Shown piece after piece: positions 32,301-37,079 of a DNA stretch of 64,000 bases. How positions within the stretch are numbered: the first letter of the stretch is position 1; each line of letters opens with the position of its first letter. Origin of the DNA: Pseudoips prasinana (Eukaryota; Arthropoda; Insecta; Lepidoptera; Nolidae); the NCBI GenBank assembly GCA_951640165.1, contig OX621260.1, forward strand, positions 18,680,001 to 18,744,000. Direction: 5' to 3'. Position numbers and translations under genes: made by a program. The notes under the pieces are model-generated. The model was not told the DNA's origin and ran no database searches. It saw nothing but the letters and a program-made list of their open reading frames with translations.

Positions 32301-34221
32301 GTCAGTCGTCAAATCAATTTCAAATACAAACTCATTTATTTTGTGAACATTAGTATTACAGGTTGATACATATATAGCAATAGTTTGTTCCATGTTCCAC
32401 CAGTAAGCATACATTTTTTTTCTAATATCATGCAGAATACAATGCCAATATAAAAATTATGATATACTATATGTTACAGAATGTATCATTTAGAAATAAT
32501 AATAAATACCAACAATGTCAACAAAATAATTTTCTTCGTTAAATCACTTTTATTTTTCTATGTATTGACTTATGTCCGAACTCGTAGAACAAAAGTTGTT
32601 TCTTATGGTGTTAGATATCTAGTCCTGCGAGGTTGTTGGTATTTTACAAGTAACCCTGTAGAATAGAATATTAATTGTACAGACCCCAGCACATCCAGCT
32701 ACCCCAATCTGTCAAATTTCTTTTATAGATTTTCACTGCGAAGGCTTTTAAACTTTTTGGCTTTGTTAGACGGACCCGTATCTCGTTCAAGAAACCCGCC
32801 ACTTTCTTATTATTATACAAGTCACTCATTCGGTCACAGCTGGAATAGGCCACATGTGTTTGGAACCCACTTTATGACAAGTAGAATGTCCAAATAGACT
32901 CAGTATCTACAACGCAAATACCTTCGTTACTTAAATTATAAAATTGAAAGGAAGTTGTTCCCATATGAGACACTTCTCAAAAAAAATTCCCTTACAACTC
33001 TCAAAGAAAGAAGAATGTACCTTGACCAAATGTAGCTTTAGATCTGTCAAAATAAGCTAGACTGTGATAAATTAGTCAATCAAATATTTATTCGCATACC
33101 TAGTCGCTCCCGTCGTATCCATGACACCTACCTACGCTCACAAACTATTTGCTCCTACACCTAGCAGAACCAACGCTGGCGAACGAGCGCCTTTAAGGCG
33201 GATAATGAAAGGTTACAACGATAATTTCACTGACATACATACATAGACTCACGCCTGTTTCCCAGAGGGCTAGGCAGAGACAACGGATTTCCATTTGTCA
33301 CGATCTTTGCACACGTCTTTTGCCTCGATTACTGTCATATTCTTTATATATATATCAGTTTAAAAAACAGTTATTAATTAAGTTAAATAATGTATAATTT
33401 AAATATTATTACCGTATATATACCTATTATTAACACTGTATAATACCTAACAAACACCTACTGTATGCTACCTAGACTAAGTTAATTTTGTTGATTAGGT
33501 ACCTATAGTTTGCCATAGTTGCTTGTTACTAGTTTTACCGTTTCATATGATCTGTTGTAGATAACGATGCTGGTTGTGTGATTAACTAAGTCTTTTCTAA
33601 GAAATACTGTATTAGTATTAAGCAAATTACGCAATTGTTTGTTGTCTCAAATAAAATAAAATAAAATTTTAAATTAAATTTATCACATAAGCATAAGGTT
33701 CACCTTCAATTGGGGAAATTTGACAGATTGGGGTAGCTTGATATGCTGGCGTCTGTACACCATAAGAATACATATGGCATGAGATATTACATAAACAAGT
33801 TGTACGAAGGGCGGTCGTATCGCATAAAGCTTTATATAAGTGTATAAAAAAGAAAATAAGAACCGCTGACAATCCGACAAGGTCCGAGTACAGGCCGAAG
33901 TAGGTTCGAATTCCATGTTTACTTCCACAAGTTTAAAGCAGAGTTTCTTTTTTCAGGTTTAATATTTCGGCCGGATTTACTGAACGTCTACACTCTCGAT
34001 ACACTTCTTTCAAAAACAGTTTCACGAGAAGTTCACGACTAAGTAATGCCATGGCATCACGTAAATCGGATTTGCAAGTTACATCACCACAGACACCAAG
34101 AGGATATATTGCTGTGAATTTGACGGATCAGGCTGCAAAATTAGAAAAAGTATTGGAAGAAAATCCTATTGAGAAAAATGGTCTAATGGAACCCGAATTC
34201 AGTCACAAAGATTTACCATAA
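4934..34221 (+). CDS. Methuselah-like class B GPCR gene, eight exons (whole span)
   Basis: The encoded protein is a seven-transmembrane receptor of the insect Methuselah family, which acts at the plasma membrane. Its ligand cannot be told from sequence. Coding exons are 4934-5326, 7606-7777, 22366-22551, 22900-22981, 24807-24976, 27965-28122, 31466-31648 and 33957-34221. Junction phases agree (0, 1, 1, 2, 1, then after exon 7, 2) at six of seven junctions, which strongly supports one gene. The exception is exon 6 to 7: exon 6 ends in phase 0 but exon 7 needs two leading bases. Either a small exon is unseen, a downstream repeat donor is used, or the gene is damaged. Introns total about 27.7 kb and are packed with transposons, most of all intron 2 (14.6 kb). 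Without the unresolved segment the exons encode roughly 535 residues, near the family norm. It may be functional or a recent pseudogene. Confidence 0.88.
5400..5852. repeat. Widespread arthropod repeat ('AGGGTTCCG ... GACTCGCACTTGGCC')
   Basis: The ends AGGGTTCCGAAGCCAAAGGG and GGCCGACTCGCACTTGGCC and the inner GTCTGTCCGTCCGTGTG match a very common lepidopteran non-coding repeat. It lies in intron 1, just after exon 1. No coding content. Confidence 0.75.
6272..6497 (-). mobile_element. SINE family C, internally deleted
   Basis: On the - strand the copy starts with a tRNA-like head: A-box-like TAGCGGTAGCG and B box GGTTCAAATCC (6435-6495 region). Then it jumps to the distal body (ATGGGCACTTTCTATTCATA in + orientation). 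The central body present at 7222 and 13535 is missing. Confidence 0.7.
6595..6675 (-). mobile_element. RTE-like LINE 3' end, short fragment
   Basis: In reverse this reads as the RTE terminal phrase (GGATGCGGATAGCGCAAGACC ... TCAGCAG ... CTGATATGATG), the same tail as in the copies at 8118, 24390 and 28515. Confidence 0.65.
6711..6990 (+). pseudogene. LINE ORF2 C-terminal fragment with degenerate Cys-His finger
   Basis: The frame reads [20 protein letters not shown] and further KRVVEGRK. This resembles the region after the RT domain of many insect LINE proteins (the CKRDL...W..LA.DR..WR pattern). It closes with [14 protein letters not shown], a decayed version of the terminal C-x2-C..SRIGL.SH..C motif. 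No RT core remains. Confidence 0.65.
7222..7445 (-). mobile_element. SINE family C, body only
   Basis: Carries the family C body, in + orientation AGCCCGAAGTCTGG..., CGTGCCTCAGAGAGCACGTA, CCGGTCGTGTCGCTAGG and GTGCCCCTGTGTTTGCGC. The tRNA head is not present at the expected side. It ends only about 160 bases before exon 2 of the GPCR. Confidence 0.7.
7606..7777 (+). CDS. GPCR exon 2: distal ectodomain
   Basis: The acceptor CATTCAG|GAT joins exon 1 in phase 0. The 57 codons read [22 protein letters not shown] and finish [10 protein letters not shown] at the donor ATTG|GTAAGT, phase 1. The single Cys in DYCVD matches the conserved Cys before TM1 in the family. Joining to exon 3 makes the [10 protein letters not shown] start of TM1, so exon 2 is followed directly by exon 3, 14.6 kb away. 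Confidence 0.85.
8118..8505 (+). pseudogene. RTE-like LINE, RT C-terminal fragment and 3' end
   Basis: Encodes [14 protein letters not shown], then [13 protein letters not shown] and [15 protein letters not shown], all hallmarks of the C-terminal thumb of lepidopteran RTE-like LINE proteins. A frameshift lies near 8310. The downstream frame reads [20 protein letters not shown], and the element ends in the TATGACGATGATAATGAT tail. It is 5'-truncated. Confidence 0.8.
8540..8675. mobile_element. MITE family 1 copy
   Basis: Left end TGTACAAACGCCAGCACATG; right end GGATGTGCTGGCATCTTTTC, slightly decayed. The interior GAAAGTGAACCTTATGCTTA is shared with the other copies. Confidence 0.75.
8852..8917 (-). 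repeat. copia 3' LTR, distal piece
   Basis: Identical by eye to the start of the other LTR (20346-20411). It ends at CTTAGGATATT (8907-8917), the left copy of the 11-bp duplication made by the LINE insertion. The rest of this LTR is at 16036-16184. Confidence 0.93.
9256..9300. repeat. (GT)n microsatellite
   Basis: Alternating GT with a few interruptions, in the 3' UTR of LINE J1, just beyond the ORF2 stop. Confidence 0.9.
9311..12262 (-). pseudogene. LINE J1 ORF2: endonuclease and reverse transcriptase, one in-frame stop
   Basis: The protein nicks target DNA and copies the element RNA in the nucleus. The ATG is at 12262-12260. The endonuclease shows [30 protein letters not shown] and SDITDHSS. 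After about 240 residues comes a linker ([16 protein letters not shown]). The RT follows with [36 protein letters not shown] and the catalytic FADDTA, then a thumb ending LLHIGL. The only break is TGA at 11588-11590; the same frame continues on both sides, about 984 codons in all. Correcting one base would open the ORF, so the stop may also be a sequencing error. It pairs with ORF1 at 14953-15900. Confidence 0.92.
13371..14034. repeat. Duplicated 150-bp segments flanking a SINE
   Basis: 13371-13522 and 13884-14034 are about 85-90% alike by eye. Both start GAATATTAAAA and contain TTCATATGAGCCTAGTACAT. The SINE lies between them, so the duplication may be older than or concurrent with the SINE insertion. 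Confidence 0.8.
13535..13850 (-). mobile_element. SINE family C, most complete copy
   Basis: It has the full body (CGTGCTCTCCGAGGCATGGG in + orientation) and a tRNA-like head on the + right side. The head-proximal segment TCACTTTTTGGCCCGACCCG is present twice in tandem (about 13707-13760 and 13755-13815), an internal duplication. It is nested within the inverted-repeat element. Confidence 0.8.
14953..15900 (-). CDS. LINE J1 ORF1: nucleic-acid-binding coiled-coil protein
   Basis: An intact 315-codon ORF. The ATG at 15900 ([10 protein letters not shown]) is preferred over the upstream TTG. Residues about 60-150 are rich in Glu, Lys and Leu in heptad-like order, a likely trimer-forming coiled coil ([16 protein letters not shown]). 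The C-terminal third reads [18 protein letters not shown] and then GRVFLRKDE. That resembles the C-terminal domain shared by many arthropod LINE ORF1 proteins and by the baculovirus FP25K protein. The expected role is coating the LINE RNA. A homologous, broken copy is at 48560-49228. Confidence 0.88.
   Translation of the reverse strand: MAVRRSPPSVAIPSNKNEMILDLESDPNRTLSDSVTEDAADFSTILTSRFPKRSHDQEYKDELKAFKSEIIDLLKNWTENQKKSNDRFIQSLNESITKLKEENKELTKTVNFISKQYDQMCIQIKDSEKKDGEQVKYIHQLEERLESAERNQISATVELRNIPKLSTKENKQDLIKVVEKLGEVLQCNIQTTNIQNIYRINTKSKKKDQPVIVNFTNCFIKERLLLLIKSFNKKNKDNKLNTKHLNMGSSSQPVFASEALTTRTKRLYYLSRLFAKDNHFGFCWTSHGRVFLRKDETSPYVRIDCEDDLNKLKKI
16036..16184 (-). repeat. copia 3' LTR, main piece
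   Basis: Starts with the second copy of CTTAGGATATT and ends GGTTTCAACA (the 5' TGTTGAAACC on the - strand). It matches 20401-20549 with about three mismatches by eye. The purine-rich run just inside (16185-16200) is the polypurine tract. Confidence 0.93.
16319..20284 (-). pseudogene. copia Gag-Pol polyprotein, broken
   Basis: The single ATG at 20284 opens Gag with the UBN2-type region ([18 protein letters not shown]) and a CCHC knuckle ([14 protein letters not shown]). Protease follows ([12 protein letters not shown]) and then the GAG-pre-integrase region ([13 protein letters not shown]). The integrase core follows ([22 protein letters not shown]), then RT (CKWVYKVKG; catalytic FVDD near 17235) and RNase H ([27 protein letters not shown]). 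Breaks: an in-frame TAG just after 18773, a frameshift near 18500, another near 17495, and small indels between 17140 and 17330. All copia domains are present in the copia order (integrase before RT), but it cannot make a full polyprotein. Confidence 0.94.
20332..20345 (-). other. copia primer-binding site
   Basis: On the - strand it reads GGTTATGGGCCCAG, immediately after the 5' LTR. This is the sequence known from Drosophila copia, which primes from an internally cut initiator methionine tRNA rather than from a tRNA 3' end. Confidence 0.88.
20346..20549 (-). repeat. copia 5' LTR, intact
   Basis: 204 bp. On the - strand it begins TGTTGAAACC and ends TTCCCAGA. The boundary is fixed by the primer-binding site on one side and the CGCCA duplication on the other. 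The 3' end is GA, not the usual CA. Confidence 0.92.
20839..21160 (+). mobile_element. SINE family D, with a partial duplicate head
   Basis: The head motif GTTGGCGTGGTTGGTAGATG at 20845 and a second, altered head (GGTAGTTGGTAAATACTTGC) at about 20940 precede one body. That body ends TAATGTCCCAGGATATTATT. This suggests a rearranged or two-part insertion. Confidence 0.65.
21161..22365 (+). other. Intron 2 distal part: non-coding
   Basis: Contains a SINE family B fragment at 21850-21935 (GGCAGTCATTAGACACCAGG) and, at about 21972-22085, a two-unit degenerate tandem repeat with the shared core GGAACG..AGTRCCATCTGT. Open frames around 21220-21600 have no recognisable protein. The end is the polypyrimidine-AG acceptor of exon 3. 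Confidence 0.5.
22366..22551 (+). CDS. GPCR exon 3: TM1 and TM2
   Basis: The acceptor TCATTTTCAG|GT supplies the two bases needed after exon 2. The product contains TM1 ([18 protein letters not shown]), the family signature [16 protein letters not shown] leading into TM2, and ends NCKVL at donor TTTTGT|GTAAGT, phase 1. Confidence 0.9.
22900..22981 (+). CDS. GPCR exon 4: TM3
   Basis: This 82-base exon is too short for an ORF scan but splice-perfect: acceptor TTTCTCTTACAG|TG, donor ACGAG|GTATGT. It reads [20 protein letters not shown], then AWSIAT, a TM3 with the aromatic-Trp pattern of the family. The phases on both sides (1 and 2) match the neighbours. A longer overlapping open frame (22667-23008) is in the wrong frame. 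Confidence 0.88.
23150..23400 (+). mobile_element. SINE family B
   Basis: Near-complete copy with the head TGGCAAGGTTAAGCAACTAG and the body GAGGGCACGTTAAGCTGTCG. A short internal duplication (GGTTACCCTAGGGTAACC) makes a local palindrome at 23358-23375. Confidence 0.75.
23430..23780 (+). pseudogene. LINE RT C-terminus and 3' UTR fragment
   Basis: Reads [20 protein letters not shown] and then stops near 23555. This is the common C-terminal cassette of insect LINE RT proteins. The following block with TGAGTTTTCTGGCAGTG and GCGGTAGGGTAAATAAA recurs at 24575-24680 and is the usual 3' UTR of that family. Confidence 0.65.
24003..24111. mobile_element. MITE family 1, internally shortened
   Basis: Left end TGTATAGACGCCAGCACATC, right end ATGGCGTCTGTAC. 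The right inner arm is lost. Confidence 0.75.
24390..24745 (+). mobile_element. RTE-like LINE 3' end and a second LINE tail
   Basis: 24390-24560 encodes the RTE C-terminal phrase ([20 protein letters not shown], then [18 protein letters not shown]) and ends in the (TGA)n tail ATGATGATGATGATAT. Immediately after, 24575-24745 repeats the 3' UTR block of 23640-23780 and contains an inverted pair, TTTTTTACCCTACCGTGC and GCACGGTAGGGTAAAAAA. Confidence 0.75.
24807..24976 (+). CDS. GPCR exon 5: TM4 and second extracellular loop
   Basis: The acceptor TTTCACAG|T completes the Ser codon left by exon 4. It reads [20 protein letters not shown], the strongly conserved 'F..YSLYAW..P' TM4 signature of Methuselah receptors. 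The loop follows with [13 protein letters not shown], whose Cys should pair with TM3. Donor TCTG|GTAAGG, phase 1. Confidence 0.92.
25000..25369. other. Non-coding intron sequence
   Basis: Intron 5 start. It contains short phrases resembling SINE debris (GCCGAGATTTGAACC near 25337) but nothing that can be assigned. Confidence 0.35.
25370..26890 (+). mobile_element. LINE E copy: RT C-terminal half and long 3' UTR
   Basis: Frame pieces read [45 protein letters not shown] and [14 protein letters not shown], and end [11 protein letters not shown] at 26193. This is the fingers-thumb region of a Jockey-like RT without its catalytic core. Stops occur at about 25570 and 25760, and there is no upstream part. 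The 3' UTR (26194-26890) includes a two-unit GC-rich tandem repeat at 26435-26560. The same C-terminus and UTR recur at 45228-46035 on the - strand. Confidence 0.8.
26891..27349. other. Non-coding intron sequence
   Basis: AT-rich, with no element boundary recognised. Confidence 0.4.
27350..27525 (+). repeat. Interspersed repeat, 'GTGCCCCACGG' family
   Basis: Second copy of the repeat at 793-915, with CACGGTTTTACCCGCGTTTA, AAAATCGCTCCAGCCGTTTA and AGAAGTAACAAACATACACA. Confidence 0.65.
27965..28122 (+). CDS. GPCR exon 6: TM5 and third intracellular loop
   Basis: The acceptor TATTTGCAG|AC joins exon 5 in frame. It reads [34 protein letters not shown], then a basic loop ending IKMRQ. The nearest donor is CAG|GTATTT at 28123, leaving phase 0. 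This does not fit exon 7. A repeat begins about three bases later and supplies a strong donor at 28176 that would give phase 2. Confidence 0.88.
28126..28420 (+). mobile_element. SINE-like repeat (family R1) abutting a splice donor
   Basis: Shares with 62705-62962 the blocks CTGATGGTAAGTGATCACCG, GCCTTTAAAAGTCAGCAAAC and CTTACTCACACTCGGAAACA. It begins with a T run only about three bases into intron 6. The block ATG|GTAAGT at 28173-28181 is a near-perfect 5' splice site. Confidence 0.75.
28450..28914. repeat. Inverted duplication built on RTE-like LINE 3' ends
   Basis: The left arm (about 28450-28610) and right arm (about 28735-28914) are imperfect reverse complements. The pairing covers both the RTE terminal phrase (GACGTCTTTCAACTGATA on the right) and the flanking unique-looking DNA (ATGAATAAATTACAATAACG). 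Only about 120 bases separate the arms. The right arm also has a small internal hairpin (CATTGTGG...CCACAATG). Confidence 0.75.
29345..29560 (+). repeat. Interspersed repeat ('CTCCCTCTAAGGGGGTGAAA')
   Basis: Phrases CATGAAATTTTGCGTAGAAG and TCCCTCTAAGGGGGTGAAAA are characteristic of a repeat found widely in arthropod introns. Single copy here. Confidence 0.55.
29697..30800 (+). pseudogene. LINE RT fragment (5'-truncated, frameshifted)
   Basis: Begins at the RT motif GVPQGS and contains [14 protein letters not shown] (catalytic Asp pair), [50 protein letters not shown], and a C-terminus ending [10 protein letters not shown] at 30575. At least three frame breaks (near 29960, 30110 and 30300). 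The AT-rich 3' UTR ends near 30800. The catalytic motif survives but the frame does not. Confidence 0.82.
30836..31062 (-). mobile_element. SINE family C, distal body
   Basis: In + orientation starts TGTCCTCCCGACCGAATTTC and includes GTGCTCTCCGAGGCACGGG. The tRNA head is truncated away. Confidence 0.72.
31096..31166. repeat. Hairpin with about 34-bp arms
   Basis: GATTGTTAAAAAAGTAAAAT is mirrored by ATTTTACTCTTTTAACAATC-like sequence, with about 4-6 bases of loop. A few mismatches. Transcribed from either strand it would fold into a pre-miRNA-sized stem. No evidence of function. Confidence 0.7.
31466..31648 (+). CDS. GPCR exon 7: TM6 and TM7
   Basis: Acceptor TTTTGTTCTCAG|C and donor AAAAG|GTAAGT. 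It reads [20 protein letters not shown] (TM6 with the conserved MGVSW), then [20 protein letters not shown] (TM7) and [10 protein letters not shown]. Exon 7 starts with one base of a codon, so it needs a phase-2 partner; see exon 6. The phase-2 end fits exon 8. Confidence 0.9.
31712..31915 (+). pseudogene. Dead tandem copy of GPCR exon 7
   Basis: Positions 31712-31860 repeat most of exon 7 from TTTTCTGTGGCAATGGGAG onward, including the TM6 core. A one-base deletion near ATACCGATCGG shifts the frame in TM7. The exon's 3' end and donor are gone, while some downstream intron bases are also duplicated. It has no own acceptor. Confidence 0.85.
31916..32675. other. Non-coding intron sequence with one shared repeat
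   Basis: 32595-32662 (GTCCTGCGAGGTTGTTGGTA and TTTTACAAGTAACCCTG) recurs at 50311-50375. Nothing else recognised. Confidence 0.5.
32676..32730. mobile_element. MITE family 1, left end only
   Basis: TGTACAGACCCCAGCACATC followed by GCTACCCCAATCTGTCAAAT. The remainder is missing. Confidence 0.65.
32880..33345. pseudogene. Two LINE remnants
   Basis: 32880-33230 (+) reads [19 protein letters not shown] and [14 protein letters not shown] phrases of a LINE RT C-terminus with several stops. 33231-33345 (-) is the 3' end of LINE F, matching 46080-46190 (ACTCACGCCTGTTTCCCAGA). Confidence 0.6.
33680..33759. mobile_element. MITE family 1, half copy
   Basis: Carries the inner ATAAGCATAAGGTTCACCTT and the end GCTGGCGTCTGTACA. 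The opposite arm is absent. Confidence 0.7.
33957..34221 (+). CDS. GPCR exon 8: cytoplasmic tail
   Basis: The acceptor CTTTTTTCAG|G completes an Arg codon. The 87 codons ([42 protein letters not shown]) are Ser/Thr-rich with basic patches, typical of a GPCR tail with phosphorylation sites, and end HKDLP at the TAA 34219-34221. Phase agrees with exon 7. Confidence 0.88.
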
Positions 34222-34260
34222 AAAGACACATAACCGTATTGTAGGGTAATGTAACCTGTC

Positions 34261-34266
34261 AATAAA
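34261..34266 (+). terminator. Polyadenylation signal of the GPCR gene
   Basis: AATAAA 40 bases after the stop codon, giving a very short 3' UTR. Confidence 0.6.
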
Positions 34267-34330
34267 AGGATCAAAGAAGATTATAATATTGAAGTAACAC
34301 AAACAGTACATTAAAAAAAAGGTAATCACG

Positions 34331-34482
34331 AACGTCAAGCACAGCACATCAAGCTACCCCGGCTAAGCTATCTGTCAAATTTCCCCAATTGAAAGTGAAC
34401 CTTATGCTTATGTGATTAAGTTGAAAATTTATATAAGTAATTGGACAGATTGGGGTAGCTGGATGTGGCTGGTGTCTGTACA
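34331..34482. mobile_element. MITE family 1 copy just after the GPCR gene
   Basis: Both arms remain (CAGCACATCAAGCTACCCC and GGGTAGCTGGATGTGGCTGG). The left arm has a short insertion (GGCTAAGCTA). Confidence 0.78.
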
Positions 34483-34509
34483 TTATTCTATGCAGTCTTT
34501 TATTCAGTG

Positions 34510-34860
34510 TTGTGCCAACGGGTTGAGGGGTCGATCCCTGCATAGGACAAAAATCGAACACTACGCACTTTAGTGGACTAAACAATTGGGGACGAGGTAA
34601 AGGTGAACCTGGGAGTACCAACCGGTCAGTGGTCAGAATTTGCCCCATTTGGATACATAATGCATGTAAACAGTGTCACAAATGTGATCCAGTTAAGTAT
34701 AATGTATGCAGATAACATGTGTCTATTATGCTTGTCTAAAAACTCAAAAATGGGAAATCATGAATTTTATCGTCTGGCGGGTCTCGAACCACCACCAATC
34801 CGGGGTAAGCGCTCTGCGTTAAGCTACGAACGATACACACTAAGAGATCAAATTTAGGAT
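34510..34860. mobile_element. Possible tRNA-derived SINE pieces
   Basis: 34520-34550 has a B-box-like GGTCGATCCC. 34770-34840 reads, in reverse, as a tRNA-like head with B box GGTTCGAGACC. No second copy is present in the window, so family status is uncertain. Confidence 0.4.
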
Positions 34861-35750
34861 TGCCTTGGTAACACTTTGTAAGTAGGTTTATCAATCGTCT
34901 TTGTTTTCTAGAAAAATGGCTGACTGATATGTTCACAGTTGCATGTGAAAGATCATATCATACTGATAACACTTTCCAAACTATTAACTTACAATTTTAA
35001 AACATTATTTGTAATGCAAAGCGTTAATCTAATCTAATTTAGAAAGTATCGCGCAAAATAACATACATATTAACATACATAAATATTACAAAATGGGCGC
35101 ATGACAATGGCATACTTAATGATAAATTCAAAAAATTAAGGTACCTAATGCTTGTTTGTTCTCAGTATAGTTAATAAAAAAAACTTGAGAGGTGTCAAGC
35201 AACACCCGGATATTTTTTATTATGTACAAAAAACCTGTATACACTCAACAAAAATAATCGTCGCGTCACCACACTGTTCAATGCGAAATAGAAAGACGAA
35301 ACGAAAATATCTGGCTTGCTTTCTATAAGAGAGAGTGGCAGACAGAGAAACATGCGCACGCCCCACGGCTTTCACTAGCTTACTATAGCAAAAAGTGTCG
35401 TTACAACTTTTCGTCTTAATTTTTTCCGTCTAGCCCCCATTCGCAACGCGCGATAAGGAACTTCGTTCCAATAAGTAAAAAAATATAAACATCTTTGACT
35501 ACACATACAAATGCTTACACAATAATAAAGCTATGTGTCGAAGTGTTTAGTATAAAAAAGTAGAGAAATATATACTTGGGTTGACAGAGGACCGTAATTT
35601 AAGTAGGAAATATCATAGGTTTGTAGTAAATTAAGAACGATTCCGGGTAGATTTTATCACCTGTCTGTATTTCTTAATAATAAAATATTCTGTATTATAC
35701 TATCTTACGCACTTCCCGATCCTGTGGTACCTGGTCTTAGTATTTATTGG
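34861..35750. other. Intergenic, nothing recognised
   Basis: No ORF with family features. A less AT-rich patch at 35260-35460 has no recognisable element ends. Confidence 0.4.
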
Positions 35751-35751
35751 A

Positions 35752-36065
35752 CGGGCCTGTTGGCGTGGTTGGCAAATGCTTGCTTTCACGGCGAAGGCCA
35801 TGGGTTTGACTCCCACCCAGTACAAATATTTGTGTGCATGAATATGTATGTTTGTCCCGAGTCTGGGTGTAATTATCTATATACGCATTTACAATAAAAA
35901 AGTAGTACCTATAGGTACCACTTTTTTATTGTAAATGCGTACTACTTACTGATTTACTACTTATAAGTAGTAAATCAGTTATCTAGTTTCCATAGAACAA
36001 GCTGCTTAGTTTGGGATCAGATGGCTGTATGTAAATAATGTCCGAGGATATTATATTATTATTGC
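35752..36065 (+). mobile_element. SINE family D carrying two palindromes
   Basis: The tRNA-like head GTTGGCGTGGTTGGCAAATG and B box GGTTTGACTCCC are followed by the body GTCTGGGTGTAATTATCTAT and the tail TGTCCGAGGATATTATATTA. The centre (35886-35985) holds two perfect or near-perfect palindromes not present in the other copies. Confidence 0.8.
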
Positions 36066-36582
36066 TACACATTTAGGATACAGCAGGATAATGTAATTGA
36101 CACATAAGATTTACAAATAAGACTCTTAATAATAAATTAAGTAAATGTCTATAAATTGTATGGTAATTTTTTTGTATTAAAATGTATATTTCCATGCTGA
36201 AAAGTAGAGTAAGAGATACCTATTTGTATTATGTTAAGAACTTTTGTCACCTTATTCACGCAAATCAATGATCTTTATCTTTATCTTATCTTTAAATTAT
36301 CTAGTGTATAAGAAAATAGACTAAAAATGTAAACCTACGACCAATTATTAAAAGTATGTAAAATATTCTGGTTTTTAGCATAATTTTGAATAGTGATTGA
36401 GCTATTCCATAGCACAGACTTCAAAATACAATACAAAAATAGTTGAAAAGGAAAATTTCATACACCATTAGTAAACAATTATTAGGGGAAAAGAACGAGA
36501 ATGTATTTAACACCCATCATTTACAATAAATATGATTATTTAAATGTATGTTTCTGTGTGCTATAAAGAATAAAAATATTAT
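36066..36582. other. Intergenic, AT-rich
   Basis: Has a TTTATCTTTATCTTATC run near 36270 resembling the tail of the LINE at 36994, perhaps a leftover 3' end. Otherwise nothing recognised. Confidence 0.4.
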
Positions 36583-36850
36583 AGTGCATAAGTGTGTGCG
36601 CAAACAAAGGAGCACTTTGTAATCCATCACTCTCATGATCCGATGGGACACCTAGCGACACGACCGAAAAGCAGTCAGGTACAGGACCGATGGTTTTACG
36701 TACTCTGCGAAGCGCGGGGGCATAATACCGCCAACTCCCAGACTTCGGGCTGATAATCAGAAATTTTCTTTAGGGAAAAATCCCATAATCACCCGACCCG
36801 GGATTTGAACCGAGGACCTCATTATCTGCTGTTGAACACGGTAGCGTGTT
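36583..36850 (-). mobile_element. SINE family C
   Basis: Body in + orientation: CGACACGACCGAAAAGCAGTC and GCCAACTCCCAGACTTCGGG. Near the tRNA head, about 20 bases (GTAGCGTGTTGGGTCTAGCG) are inverted relative to the other copies. It borders the fold-back element. Confidence 0.75.
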
Positions 36851-37079
36851 GGGTCTAGCGGCAGTCCAAAACAGTGTGCGTCACGATTGCTCCGCCACGT
36901 TATCCAAACATAAAAAGAAATCGCTATATTTTTTGTCAAAATTAGTCAAAATCGAAAGGAACAAACCAAAACTTTGTCAAAGCAGAAATAAAGATCTTAT
37001 CTTATCTTATCTTTGATGGGGTGTACTTGCGTACAGCACTTCGACCCTTCAGGATCATTTGTACTATCCCCCACTGGTT

